From assembly GCA_002148405.1 (NCBI GenBank), contig MUGG01000103.1:1-50215 (forward strand): DNA of 50,215 nt, given 5' to 3'. Source of the DNA: Alkalinema sp. CACIAM 70d (GTDB lineage Bacteria > Cyanobacteriota > Cyanobacteriia > Leptolyngbyales > Leptolyngbyaceae). The notes beneath the pieces are model-generated. The model saw nothing but the letters and a program-made list of their open reading frames with translations, searched no databases and was not told the DNA's origin. The position numbers and the translations under genes were made by a program. Below are positions 17,510 to 26,579 of this stretch, in pieces (position 1 is the stretch's first letter; the number at the start of each line of letters is the position of its first letter).

Positions 17510-18134
17510 CCTACCGAGTTACTTCAGTCAAACCAATTAGGCTTGACCCGTTCAGCCCGTCCGCTTCAGTCCGAATCGAGCGTTTCCATCAGCCAGTGCT
17601 CCTCGTTTAACCCCGAGTCGGTGTCTGTAAGCAACAGGTGTCTGTAAGCCCTGGATGCCCGGAAGCTACGATCGTTCAAATCGAGCGGGTTGTCATGCAC
17701 CCCCTGCCTAGGAAATGCAGTCTTAAATGAGACTCTTACGAAGTGCGATCGTATCCAGTTTCTAGCTCTCAATAGCCGATGTGAGGATCCGCTCTCCTCG
17801 GCTTATGCCTCCATGCGAAAGGGTTTAATCTTATTTTGATAAAAGTTTGATGACATTTAGAGCACTCATTCCGTATATCTACTTATTCAAAACGAGAAAA
17901 CATTATAAAGAACTTCTGAAATCCACAGAACTTAAAGCTTTCCAGGATCTTTTTTGAAGAAGTCCGAATAGAATTAATCATTGAAAACTCGAGCTCGTGC
18001 GGGTTTCAGCACTTCCGCTGGCTCCCTTGCGCACAATCTCAAAACTATCTCACTTGAGATTGAACCCAGCGGTGGCCATCGAAAAAGTTCCCCCATGCTC
18101 GAACCTTCTAGTCAATCTTAAGGAGAGTGTGACG
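17510..18134. other. Long spacer upstream of the HU gene
   Basis: No convincing gene is seen. GGTGTCTGTAAGC occurs twice with a period of 17 (17620, 17637). A structured segment GCCGA...GAGGA...TCTC..TCGGC lies at 17775-17802. A 68-codon minus-strand frame (17566-17772) has no family features. The 150 bp before the HU start include AGGAGAGTGTGACG, a good ribosome binding site. Confidence 0.5.
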
Positions 18135-18419
18135 ATGAACAAAGGTGAATTAGTGGATGCGGTTGCGGAAAAAGCAAGTGTCACTAAAAAACAAGCTGAT
18201 GCGGTGATTAGTGCCACGATCGAAACCATCATGGATGCGGTCGCCCAAAATCAAAAGGTGACCTTAGTGGGCTTTGGCTCGTTTGAGCCTCGCCAACGTA
18301 AGGCGCGGGAAGGTCGGAATCCTAAAACGAACGAAAAAATGATGATTCCCGAAACCACGGTGCCAGCGTTTTCTGCGGGCAAGTTATTTAAAGAGAAGGT
18401 TGCACCCCCTGAAGATTAA
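18135..18419 (+). CDS. Nucleoid-associated protein HU
   Basis: HU is a dimeric histone-like protein that bends and compacts DNA. The 94-residue protein starts MNKGELVDAVAEKASVTKKQ, and contains the strand VTLVGFGSFEPRQRKAREGRNP with the arm residues, then KTNEKMMIPETTVPAFSAGK. It is full length for HU-beta-type proteins. The start at 18135 is fixed by AGGAGAG 9 nt upstream; the open frame extends upstream to 17997, but that extension has no homology to HU. Confidence 0.97.
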   Translation: MNKGELVDAVAEKASVTKKQADAVISATIETIMDAVAQNQKVTLVGFGSFEPRQRKAREGRNPKTNEKMMIPETTVPAFSAGKLFKEKVAPPED

Positions 18420-18506
18420 TTCCTAATCAGCAGTTTTTGAGGGTGATAGCTTCTGGGCGTTAACTATAGAAAGCAGCGATCGATTGTCGTAGAAGATAAA
18501 CTAGGC

Positions 18507-19634
18507 TTGATTTTGAACCGTCCGACGCATGGGGGAAATTTGCAGTGGGCAGCGACTTTAGCTGGCTGCGAACCCCATGCTATTCTCGATTTTTCTGCCA
18601 GCATCAATCCCTTGGGCTTACCCAGCAGCGCGATCGCGGCGATCCAATCCCAAGTTGCGTCCCTCACCAGCTATCCCGACCCCAGTTATCACAGCTTACG
18701 GCAGGCGATCGGCCAGCACCATGGGATTGACGCCGATTGGATATTGCCCGGTAATGGTGCGGCAGAGTTGATTACCTGGGCTTGTCGGGACTTAGCCACG
18801 CACTGCTTAGAAACTGTTCTCTTCACGCCAGCCTTTAATGACTATGGACGAGCCCTGCGGGCGTTTCAGGCAACAATCTATCCCTGCTGTCTGCTAGACC
18901 GTCTGCTAGGAAATGATCCTGACTCCGCATCTGACGACATCCTAAATATCCCCACTGATCCGTCTCTCCTGGCAACTTTACCGAATTCGCACCGTCGCGG
19001 TGTCCTGCTGAATAATCCCCATAACCCGACGGGTAAGTTATTCGATCGGGCGTTTGTGGAGGCGTTGGTGACGACCTTTAACTGGGTGGTGATTGATGAA
19101 GCGTTTATGGACTTTGTACCACCCGATCGCCACGATCAATTCAGTGCGGTGCCTTGGGTGGAACGCTATCCTAACTTAGTGGTGATTCGATCGCTAACAA
19201 AGTTCTACGCCATGCCGGGGCTGCGCCTAGGGTATGCCATTGCCCATCCCGATCGGCTTCGGCAATGGCAGCAATGGCGCGATCCTTGGTCAGTCAATAC
19301 GCTCTCCGCTGCCGTGGGAGAAGCGGTTCTTCAAGATACGGCCTATCAACAGGCCACCCATGCCTGGTTTGCCCAAGCTAAACCATTACTCGAAACGGGA
19401 TTGCGCCAGCAGCCAGGATTGCGAGTCTTGCCCAGCGCTGCCAATTTCTTTCTTGTCCAGAGCGATCGGTCTGTTCCAGCGCTCCAACAACAATTGCTTC
19501 AGCAGCACCAAATCCTGATTCGAGATTGTTTAAGTTTTCCCGAACTGGGCGATCGCTATTTTCGGGTGGCGCTGCGTACGGTCTCCGAAAATCAAAAATT
19601 ATTAGCGGCACTTCGGGATAGATTAGGTAGCTAA
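18507..19634 (+). CDS. cobD: L-threonine-O-3-phosphate decarboxylase (PLP enzyme)
   Basis: CobD makes (R)-1-aminopropan-2-ol phosphate, the linker of the corrinoid nucleotide loop. The 375-residue fold-type I PLP protein carries the CobD marks HGGN (8-11), ILDFSASINPLGLP, LNNPHNPTGKLF, VIDEAFMDF, SLTKFYAMPGLRLGY with the PLP lysine Lys232, and DPWSVNTLSA. These match Salmonella CobD more closely than HisC. The start is TTG at 18507 (another TTG follows at 18513); no ATG lies near the conserved N terminus. The next gene begins 82 bp downstream on the same strand. Confidence 0.93.
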   Translation: MILNRPTHGGNLQWAATLAGCEPHAILDFSASINPLGLPSSAIAAIQSQVASLTSYPDPSYHSLRQAIGQHHGIDADWILPGNGAAELITWACRDLATHCLETVLFTPAFNDYGRALRAFQATIYPCCLLDRLLGNDPDSASDDILNIPTDPSLLATLPNSHRRGVLLNNPHNPTGKLFDRAFVEALVTTFNWVVIDEAFMDFVPPDRHDQFSAVPWVERYPNLVVIRSLTKFYAMPGLRLGYAIAHPDRLRQWQQWRDPWSVNTLSAAVGEAVLQDTAYQQATHAWFAQAKPLLETGLRQQPGLRVLPSAANFFLVQSDRSVPALQQQLLQQHQILIRDCLSFPELGDRYFRVALRTVSENQKLLAALRDRLGS

Positions 19635-19716
19635 ATTAGCTGGCTGAATTTGAGTCCAAGCATTTGGAGGCAGCCGTTTAAGTCCAATTGACTGTTCCAT
19701 AATTTGCATCAACCCT

Positions 19717-21204
19717 ATGCCTCTTGAGTACGATCTAGTCATTATTGGAGCTTCGGAAGTCGGCATCGAAGCCGCTAAAATTGCTGCACGCTACGGAGCT
19801 AGGGTCGCCTTAGTTCAGCAAGGGAAACTCGAAACTTGGCCGATCGCTCAGCGCGTTTTTTTAGATTGTGTCTTTTCTGAAATAGGCCAATCCCCTACAG
19901 CGGATTGGCAGGCTAATCCAGTTGAGCGATCACAGCAGTCGCATCGAATTGCCCAATTAGTTCAAACTGCGATCGCCGATTACCAGCGCATCCATTCCCC
20001 AGAAGCATTGGGAATGCTGGGGATTGAGGTCATTTCCGGTCACGGCCAATTTTGTCGCAAGCCCAAACCCGGTTTGGTGATCGCAGATCGACGGATTCTA
20101 CGATCGCGGGCCTTTCTATTAGCCCTACCGCAGGAGATTATCGTCACTATTCCGGGCCTTGCGGAAGCGGGCCATTGGACGATCGAATCTTTGCTGATGC
20201 AACCCGACTCCTTGCTGGCACAACCAAAGCCCCCCACCGAAACACAGGTTCTCAAACAATCCTTAACCCTCGTGGGTGAGGACGAACAGACCGTTGCATT
20301 GGCTTGGGGTTTACAGCGATTGGGCCATCAAGTCACCCTAATCACAGGATATTCCCACATTCTCCCCCAAGCCGATCCAGATACCACCTTTCGCTTTCAA
20401 GCCATTCTGGAAGCGCAGGGTATCCGCATCGTCACCGATGCCGACATCACTCAGGCAAGTCGTCGCCATGATCGTCTCTGGTTACAACTGAATCCCAGCC
20501 AACTGAATCCTCCCGCCATGGCCACTGATGCCGTGGTTATTACCTCCCGCCGTGCATCCCTCCAGTCTTTAGAGTTGCAGGCGCTCGGGGTGCATTTACC
20601 GTTGGAATTAGATGATCAATTACCACACACCACTTTCCAATCAGCAAAATGTCTGGTTTACGCCTGTCCTGCCAGTGCAGCCCATCCCTACGGCATTGCC
20701 CATGACTGGGTACAGCGGATTTTACTGGCCCCTTGGCAGCGATCGTCGGCCCACCCATTCGCACTTTACGAACTCAATACCCCCATCCCGATTGCAGGCG
20801 TGGGATTAACAGAACCCTTAGCAAGGAACCAATACAGTCGAGATTGTGCAGTCGTGGAGGCGGTCTTTCCAGCCCTTGCCCTAAGCCATCCTTCAGGCCA
20901 TTCTTCCAACCATGCCTCGCCCTTATATTGCAAGGTCATTACCCGCCGCAATGGCGAGCTATTAGGGGCCCATGGGGTCGGAGAAGGCGCGATCGCAGTC
21001 ATCGAACTGTTGCACCAAGCTTTGCAACTGCGATTAAACATCAAGACTTTGCGCAATCTCCATAGCTTGCCCACGAGCCAAGGCGCGATCGTACAGCAGT
21101 TAGCCGAACAGTGGCGGCACCAACAACGTTCTCGCTGGCAACAAGAATTGTGGCTCGATTGGTTCGCTTGGCGACGGGCTTGGGCCATGGGCAGGGGACA
21201 CTGA
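19717..21204 (+). CDS. Pyridine-nucleotide-disulfide oxidoreductase-like protein lacking the redox disulfide
   Basis: The protein has 495 residues and the outline of a mercuric/dihydrolipoamide reductase: an FAD-type N terminus (YDLVIIGASEVGIEAAKIAARYGARVALVQQG, where the third Gly of GxGxxG is kept but the second is Ser), a second NAD-binding region (LTLVGEDEQTVALAWGLQRLGHQVTLITG) and a C-terminal dimerisation domain (YCKVITRRNGELLGAHGVGEGAIAVIELL). The CxxxxC redox motif expected near residues 40-55 is absent; only Cys51 is present there. It is therefore probably not a disulfide reductase. It follows cobD on the same strand, 82 bp apart. The C terminus is rich in Trp, Arg and Gln. Confidence 0.78.
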   Translation: MPLEYDLVIIGASEVGIEAAKIAARYGARVALVQQGKLETWPIAQRVFLDCVFSEIGQSPTADWQANPVERSQQSHRIAQLVQTAIADYQRIHSPEALGMLGIEVISGHGQFCRKPKPGLVIADRRILRSRAFLLALPQEIIVTIPGLAEAGHWTIESLLMQPDSLLAQPKPPTETQVLKQSLTLVGEDEQTVALAWGLQRLGHQVTLITGYSHILPQADPDTTFRFQAILEAQGIRIVTDADITQASRRHDRLWLQLNPSQLNPPAMATDAVVITSRRASLQSLELQALGVHLPLELDDQLPHTTFQSAKCLVYACPASAAHPYGIAHDWVQRILLAPWQRSSAHPFALYELNTPIPIAGVGLTEPLARNQYSRDCAVVEAVFPALALSHPSGHSSNHASPLYCKVITRRNGELLGAHGVGEGAIAVIELLHQALQLRLNIKTLRNLHSLPTSQGAIVQQLAEQWRHQQRSRWQQELWLDWFAWRRAWAMGRGH

Positions 21205-21255
21205 ACCCAGGCCCCTCGCGACTAGGGTTTTGGGGTAATCGTTTCGAAGCAAATG

Positions 21256-22326
21256 TTACTTGCGTTCGGGGTGTTGGAAATCTTCCGCTGTTGGATCGCC
21301 CATGCGGTTAATTACTCGAATCATTTGATAGAGACGGCCTAAATCCCGCTGATTAAAGTGCAGTACTAAGCGAGGCAACATGTAGGTTTCGTCGTGGGCT
21401 TCTTTAGAAAGAGCCGTACTTTTCTCGATCTTGCCCTTCACCAAAATGTCACTAAAGCGCTCATTCAGTTCCGCCAGATTGTCATCGGTGAGTTCTGTTT
21501 TCAGCCGCAGCACCAGTTGATGATCAACATAGCGGCTGGAGTGGTAAACCTGATAGAAACTCGCGATCGCGTTGCAGGCCACGTCTAAACGATCGGTAAT
21601 CGTATATAAACTGGTATCTTCAGGGCTAATCAAACCATTGGCTAGTAAGTTTTTTTCAATGTATTCCGCCCATTCCTGCCAGTAATGTCCGCCCGGTTTA
21701 TCAACTAGAACCAGCGGCACTGGAACTGATTTGCCCGTCTGGGTCAGGGTGATGCATTCAAACGCTTCATCCAGCGTCCCAAACCCACCCGGAAAGAGAG
21801 CCAAAGCATCACTTTCTTTCAGGAAAAAGAGTTTTCTCGTGAAGAAATATTTAAAAGAAACCAGCTTTGGATCACCTGCAATGAACGGATTGGAACCCTG
21901 TTCAAAGGGCAATTGAATATTGAGACCGAAGGAATTCTCTAGTCCAGCCCCTTCATTCCCAGCCTGCATAATACCGGGGCCAGCTCCGGTGATCACCATG
22001 AACCCTTGGGCCGTGACACATTGGGCAAATTCCTTAGCCATGCGGTATTCCGGCGTATCTGAGGCAATCCGAGCTGACCCAAAAATGGCAATTTTGCGGA
22101 CATGCCGGTAGGGATAAAAGGCTCTGAAGGCCCGATCCATGTCCTGCAACGAAGCGGTCAAAATCTTCCAATCCAACCGATCAATTTCTGCATCGCTCAA
22201 ATTGATCAAGGTTGCCAAGGCATTTAGAATAACGTCACCATTTGGGGATCCTGGCAGTTGATCCAACAGATGATTAATCTCAGCGCGTAGAGCCGCAATT
22301 GCACCAGGCGAAGGATATGCAACCAT
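21256..22326 (-). CDS. LOG/TIGR00730-family Rossmann-fold protein, long form
   Basis: The family includes cytokinin riboside 5'-monophosphate phosphoribohydrolases (LOG) and the nucleotide nucleosidase PpnN. The core motifs are FGSARIASDTPEY, VITGAGPGIMQAGNEGAG and PGGFGTLDEAFE. At 356 residues it is far longer than plant-type LOG (about 190). The extra N-terminal helices (1-75) and a C-terminal domain (250-356, with KIEKSTALSKEAHDETYMLPRLVLHF) resemble neither a known catalytic domain nor PpnN that I can be sure of. GGAG lies 6 nt before the ATG. Enzymatic activity on nucleoside monophosphates is plausible but unproven. Confidence 0.82.
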   Translation of the reverse strand: MVAYPSPGAIAALRAEINHLLDQLPGSPNGDVILNALATLINLSDAEIDRLDWKILTASLQDMDRAFRAFYPYRHVRKIAIFGSARIASDTPEYRMAKEFAQCVTAQGFMVITGAGPGIMQAGNEGAGLENSFGLNIQLPFEQGSNPFIAGDPKLVSFKYFFTRKLFFLKESDALALFPGGFGTLDEAFECITLTQTGKSVPVPLVLVDKPGGHYWQEWAEYIEKNLLANGLISPEDTSLYTITDRLDVACNAIASFYQVYHSSRYVDHQLVLRLKTELTDDNLAELNERFSDILVKGKIEKSTALSKEAHDETYMLPRLVLHFNQRDLGRLYQMIRVINRMGDPTAEDFQHPERK

Positions 22327-22394
22327 TCACATCTCCATATTCGGGTTTCTATTCTATCTAGATTTCCCCTAGAAATAGGTTAGCCCGCATACAG

Positions 22395-22426
22395 AAAGCG
22401 CCTCAGACATTAGCCTGGGGCGCTTT
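22395..22426 (-). terminator. Terminator downstream of trxA
   Basis: AAAGCGCCCCAG and CTGAGGCGCTTT (minus strand reading, one mismatch) form a stem followed by CTGTATG. It lies 35 bp after the trxA stop and before the LOG-family gene. The T tract is short and is part of the stem. Confidence 0.65.
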
Positions 22427-22460
22427 TGGGTCAATTAAAAAAATTGTGAAGGGGACTGGA

Positions 22461-22784
22461 TTAAAGATATTTTTCCAGTGTGTTAGCTAGCGTGGTTTTG
22501 GGAACAGCTCCAACCACCATGTCTACACGCTGGCCACCCTTAAAAATCATCAGTGTCGGAATGCTGCGAATGCCATACTTATTCGCAACACTAGGATTCT
22601 CATCCGTGTTAACTTTTACGACTTTTACTTTGTCTGCGTAATCTTTTGCAATCTCATCCACTACGGGAGCCACCATGCGACAAGGGCCGCACCAGGGAGC
22701 CCAGAAATCAACGAGTACCGGCACGGTGCTCTCTAGCACCTCTTGGTCGAAGGTGGCATCAGTAACTTGTGCGGCTTCTGACAT
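22461..22784 (-). CDS. trxA: Thioredoxin
   Basis: This 107-residue m-type thioredoxin has the active site [10 protein letters not shown] and the cis-proline segment [13 protein letters not shown]. It reduces disulfides in target proteins including, in cyanobacteria, Calvin-cycle enzymes. The ATG at 22784 has AAGGA about 9 nt upstream; a TTG two codons earlier is less likely. The gene for the small RNA Yfr1 lies upstream on the same strand, and guaB3 upstream of that; this order is conserved in many cyanobacteria. Confidence 0.96.
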   Translation of the reverse strand: MSEAAQVTDATFDQEVLESTVPVLVDFWAPWCGPCRMVAPVVDEIAKDYADKVKVVKVNTDENPSVANKYGIRSIPTLMIFKGGQRVDMVVGAVPKTTLANTLEKYL

Positions 22785-22880
22785 GCTCAAAAATCCTTGC
22801 CTAAAACTCTAGGAGTTGATTTTATCACAGGGGAACAGGTCTCGAGGTTCTTCGGCCCTTCGCGCTTTTGGAAGAAGACC

Positions 22881-22958
22881 TTAAAAATAAGGAACCGCCT
22901 AAACCTAAGTTCAGGCGGAGTGTGGTGTGAGGAGTGAACGGAAACATGCGTCTCCGCT
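22881..22958 (-). ncRNA. yfr1: Yfr1 small regulatory RNA
   Basis: Yfr1 is a cyanobacterial trans-acting sRNA whose unpaired ACUCCUCACACC element base-pairs near ribosome binding sites. On the minus strand I see a 5' hairpin (GGAGAC-GCAT-GTTTCC), the single-stranded ACTCCTCACACC (around 22926-22937), and a 3' hairpin CCGCCT...AGGCGG followed by TTCCTTATTTTT, the terminator. This is the canonical Yfr1 architecture, and the position between guaB and trxA is the known location. TACAAT at 22966-22971 is a good -10 box, placing the start near 22958. The ends are estimates. Confidence 0.93.
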
Positions 22959-22965
22959 ACTTTCT

Positions 22966-22971
22966 ATTGTA
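22966..22971 (-). promoter_or_regulatory. -10 box of Yfr1
   Basis: On the minus strand TACAAT precedes the predicted Yfr1 start by about 8 nt. No good -35 element is visible at 17 bp. Confidence 0.6.
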
Positions 22972-23280
22972 GGTTAGGAATTCAAATTTTCCCAGGCCAG
23001 AACGGTTGACTCAGGGAAGTTTTTATGGAGCAGAACCGGCTCGATCGCTGAGGGTTCCGGTGGCGTCAGAGGCCAGTCAACTGCCCTATTGTAGTCAACT
23101 AACGGTCAAAGGCTCCGTTGCAGTTCACTTAACTAAGCGGGGCTAATGGAATGGCGATCGCCCTAAGTTTGATAGAAAATGCAGTAGATCTTCATAGAAG
23201 ACATAACATTTTGGCATTTTACTTAATAAACTTGGCAAACCCAATAAACTGGGCACGCTCCTACCCGTTGCTGAGTTAAA

Positions 23281-24444
23281 TTACTTACCCATGCCCAATT
23301 GCTGAGCTTTCTGGTAAACCTTCCCTTCGGTTAACAGCGAAGGCGCAATCACCACTTCCACCTGCTGCATTTCCTTGATCGTGCTGGCACCCAGCGTTCC
23401 CATACTGGTTTGTAGCGCGCCTAGCAGGTTGTGGGTTCCGTCATCCAACCCCGCAGGGCCGCGCAAAATCTGCTCCAGGGTGCCCGTAGTGCCCACCCGG
23501 ATGCGGGTGCCGCGAGGCAGAACAGGACTTGGGGTTGCCATGCCCCAGTGGTAGCCTCGACCGGGCGCTTCCGCCGATCGGGCAAAGGGTGAACCAATCA
23601 TGACTGCATCCGCACCGCAGGCAATACACTTACAGATATCGCCGCCGGTGACTAATCCACCATCAGCAATGATGGGAATGTATTTACCAGTTTCCTTTTC
23701 AAAATCATCCCGAGCTGCTGCGCAATCTGCCACGGCAGTGGCTTGGGGTACACCCACACCCAGAACTCCACGGGAAGTACAAGCGGCACCGGGGCCAATT
23801 CCCACCATGATGGCCGCGGCTCCGGCTCGTAGGAGTTGCAAGGTGACATCATAGGTGACGCAATTGCCCAAAATGACGGGAATGGGCATTTCTTCACAGA
23901 ATTTAGCCAGATCTAGGGGTTGAATCTCCGTTGGAGAGAGGTGATTCGTAGACACCACCGTCGCTTGGATGAAGAACAGGTCTGCTCCAGCATTTGCTGC
24001 CACCATACCAAATTTGGCAGCCCCCGCAGGCGTAGCACTGACGGCTGCAATTCCGCCCTGCGACTTAATTTCTTGAATGCGCTTTTCCACCAAGTCTGCT
24101 TTGATCGGCTCTTGGTAGATTTCCTGCATCAGGGGAACAAATTCGTCTTTCCCCACGGAGGCAATCTTGTCCAGCACAGGGTTGGGGTCTGCGTAGCGAG
24201 TTTGAACGCCCTCCAGATTGAGCACCCCTAAGGCTCCTAACTCCGACAAGCGGACTGCCATTTTGACATCTACCACGCCATCCATGGCACTGGCGATGAT
24301 GGGAATTTCCCGTTCAATGCCCCCGATCGTCCAGCGAGTGTCCGCCAAACTAGGATCAAGGGTACGAGCCCCCGGAGCCAATGCAATTTCGTCAAAGCCG
24401 TAGGCCCGACGAGCAGTTTTACCTCTGCCAATTTGAATGTCCAC
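23281..24444 (-). CDS. guaB3: GuaB3, IMP dehydrogenase-related protein (GMP reductase activity reported)
   Basis: The 387-residue TIM-barrel protein belongs to the IMPDH/GMP reductase family and lacks the CBS pair of true IMPDH. The catalytic loop GIGPGAACTSRG has Cys222, and the phosphate-binding segment IADGGLVTGGDICKC follows. Cyanobacterial GuaB3 has been reported to act as a GMP reductase (NADPH-dependent GMP to IMP), so the common label of IMP dehydrogenase may be wrong. The start is GTG, with only a weak ribosome binding site. It lies upstream of Yfr1 and trxA on the same strand. Confidence 0.92.
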   Translation of the reverse strand: MDIQIGRGKTARRAYGFDEIALAPGARTLDPSLADTRWTIGGIEREIPIIASAMDGVVDVKMAVRLSELGALGVLNLEGVQTRYADPNPVLDKIASVGKDEFVPLMQEIYQEPIKADLVEKRIQEIKSQGGIAAVSATPAGAAKFGMVAANAGADLFFIQATVVSTNHLSPTEIQPLDLAKFCEEMPIPVILGNCVTYDVTLQLLRAGAAAIMVGIGPGAACTSRGVLGVGVPQATAVADCAAARDDFEKETGKYIPIIADGGLVTGGDICKCIACGADAVMIGSPFARSAEAPGRGYHWGMATPSPVLPRGTRIRVGTTGTLEQILRGPAGLDDGTHNLLGALQTSMGTLGASTIKEMQQVEVVIAPSLLTEGKVYQKAQQLGMGK

Positions 24445-24880
24445 GCTATCTTTCCCAAGACTATTTGGACTAGGTTATCAAATTTGCGGCGCTGTTTGTG
24501 GTGCGGTTCCCAAGGTCGATTTTTAGGAAAATTTTAGGGAAATTGCTAGCAACACGATCGTCCGATGGCAAAGGCTACACAGCAGGGGGTTAGGCAAAAG
24601 TGACTCCAACGTCATCTCAGAATTTCTGCTTGCCGAATCTGATCGCCCCATTCTTATTGCCCCATCAATTGCCAAACAACAAGTTGCTCAACCGAACAAG
24701 TTACTAAACAAGTTGCGAAACAAGGGCTAGGTGCATGAGTATTTACAGCATTTTTGTCGGAATCTTTGTAGTCTATCGAACTTGACGACTGGCTCTGCTC
24801 CTCCGCCATTGGCCTTTGCCTGATAGGATGAAATGAGAAAATTATGATTCCATCTTGCCGGAGACGATCCCTTCGATTCC
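24445..24880. other. Divergent spacer between guaB3 and ycf51
   Basis: No gene, hairpin or repeat of note is seen, apart from repeats of CAACAAGTTGC-type sequence around 24672-24720 (AACAAGTT four times). The promoters of guaB3 and ycf51 must lie here; I cannot place them. Confidence 0.4.
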
Positions 24881-25399
24881 ATGCTTTCCACAGAACAACT
24901 TACGCAAGCCGCCCAGTGGCTGGGTATTAGCACGATCGGCCTTGCAGGATTAGCAGCACTTGCCTTTGCCCTGCAATGGAGCTTACGTTTTCGGATGGTC
25001 GGAGTAGCCAGCTTTACCGGCGTCCTGACTGCTGGAGTTTTTGCGTTGAGCCTTGCATGGTACCAACGGCCAGACATCCCAGGAGCCGTTCAGTTCTCAC
25101 GGGTATTCGACAATTCGACCGATCAAGTGGTGATTGCGGTTCCCCCCACCATTACGCCCGAACAACTGGAGGCCACCCTCAAACAAGCCTCCTTTGATCT
25201 GTATTCTCCGGGTCGAACCTCTCCCGATGGCATTCTGACCATTCGAGCCAGAACCGTTATTCATCCCCAACCAGGGCTCTCCCAACCGCTGTATCTAGGG
25301 GTGGTTCGCCGCTCTTTGGTCTCTCGCAACGACGAGAATCAACAGATTGAAATTGATCGGGAAGCACTGGCAGATTTATCCAAACATTCAATAGGCTAG
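24881..25399 (+). CDS. ycf51: Ycf51 family protein (DUF2518)
   Basis: The 172-residue membrane protein has two N-terminal transmembrane segments (about 14-31 and 39-57), separated by a short WSLRFRMVGVASFTG loop that is typical of Ycf51/DUF2518, a family found in cyanobacteria and some plastid genomes. The remaining 110 residues are soluble and contain YSPGRTSPDGILTIRARTV. No function is established. The Fe-ADH gene starts 28 bp downstream and may be co-transcribed. Confidence 0.85.
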   Translation: MLSTEQLTQAAQWLGISTIGLAGLAALAFALQWSLRFRMVGVASFTGVLTAGVFALSLAWYQRPDIPGAVQFSRVFDNSTDQVVIAVPPTITPEQLEATLKQASFDLYSPGRTSPDGILTIRARTVIHPQPGLSQPLYLGVVRRSLVSRNDENQQIEIDREALADLSKHSIG

Positions 25400-25427
25400 G
25401 GTATTCATTGCAGGTTGAGGTTTGATC

Positions 25428-26579
25428 ATGGCAACCACATCATCCTCCCTTCTGGTTTCTGCGATCGCGCCAGCCCAGGTCATCCGTGGCTGGGATGCGC
25501 TGGAACAGATGGGAACTCCGATCGCGCGCCTAGGCAATCGTCCTTTGCTAGTGGGTGGAGACACGACTTTAGCGGTGATTGAATCTCGGCTAAATCCCGT
25601 GTTAGACCAACAGAACTTGGTCGCGGCTTGGGGACACTACGGTGCAGATTGTAGCGAAACGGCATTAGCGAATTTACACACGACCGCAGAGCAGCATCAA
25701 GCAGATCTGATTATTGGCATTGGCGGTGGCAAGGCATTGGATCTGGCTAAATTACTAGCCTATCAGCGTCGTTTACCGATCGTGACCATTCCCACCTCAG
25801 CCGCTACCTGTGCAGCCTGGACTGCATTGTCTAATGTCTATTCCGATGCAGGTGCATTTCTCTACGATGTGGGATTGCCCACCTGTCCTGACCTATTGAT
25901 TTTGGACTATGGGTTAGTTGCCACCGCACCCCGCCGTACTTTAGTGGCGGGCATTGGAGACGCGATCGCCAAGTGGTATGAAGCCTCGGTCAGTAGTGGC
26001 CATTCTGAACGGACGTTTTTAGTGGCAGCGGTTCAGCAGGCACGAGTGTTGCGGGATCTTTTATTCCAGAAGTCCAAACAGGCGATCGAACAGCCAGGGA
26101 GTGAAGTTTGGCAGGATGTGGTGGACGCTTCGGTGCTTTTAGCGGGGGTGATTGGCGGCATTGGCGGTGCCCAGTGTCGTACTGTGGCGGCCCACGCGGT
26201 GCATAATGGCCTGACTCACTTACCCGCTGCCCATGGGATTCTGCATGGCGAAAAAGTGGCCTATGGCATTTTGGTACAACTGCGACTGGAAGAACTGTTA
26301 CAGGGGAACCAATTAGCCGCCACTGCTCGCCAACAATTGCTGAAATTTTATGAAGATTTGGGTCTGCCAAAAACCTTAGCGGATCTAGGACTCGACAGCA
26401 TTACGATCGCAGATTTGCAACAGGCAGCGATCGTGGCCTGTAATCCCCAATCGGACATTCATCGTCTGCCCTTTCCTGTGGAACCGAGCCAACTCTTGGC
26501 GGCCATGGTTTCCACCACTGCGCCCACTGCCTTTCCCACCGTTGAATCTGCCGCTTTCCTTGAAGAGGTATCCCTATGA
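25428..26579 (+). CDS. Iron-containing alcohol dehydrogenase family protein (glycerol dehydrogenase-like)
   Basis: The 383-residue protein has the NAD-binding core GADCSETALANL...IIGIGGGKALDLAK and TIPTSAATCAAWTA, and metal-site regions AGIGDAIAKWYEA and HAVHNGLTHLPAAHGILHGEKVAYG. These match the GldA-like branch of Fe/Zn-dependent group III dehydrogenases. Which alcohol or polyol it oxidises is unknown. The ATG at 25428 is preferred to the TTG two codons earlier. Its stop overlaps the start of the next gene by 4 bp (ATGA), so the pair is translationally coupled. The last 20 residues are Thr/Pro-rich. Confidence 0.87.
   Translation: MATTSSSLLVSAIAPAQVIRGWDALEQMGTPIARLGNRPLLVGGDTTLAVIESRLNPVLDQQNLVAAWGHYGADCSETALANLHTTAEQHQADLIIGIGGGKALDLAKLLAYQRRLPIVTIPTSAATCAAWTALSNVYSDAGAFLYDVGLPTCPDLLILDYGLVATAPRRTLVAGIGDAIAKWYEASVSSGHSERTFLVAAVQQARVLRDLLFQKSKQAIEQPGSEVWQDVVDASVLLAGVIGGIGGAQCRTVAAHAVHNGLTHLPAAHGILHGEKVAYGILVQLRLEELLQGNQLAATARQQLLKFYEDLGLPKTLADLGLDSITIADLQQAAIVACNPQSDIHRLPFPVEPSQLLAAMVSTTAPTAFPTVESAAFLEEVSL

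Noticed and set aside
17566..17772. 68-codon minus-strand frame after hslO
   Set aside because: No recognisable features, no ribosome binding site, and a direct DNA repeat runs through it.
17997..18134. N-terminal extension of HU
   Set aside because: HU starts at MNKGELVDAV; the extension has no homology, and the ribosome binding site fits the ATG at 18135.
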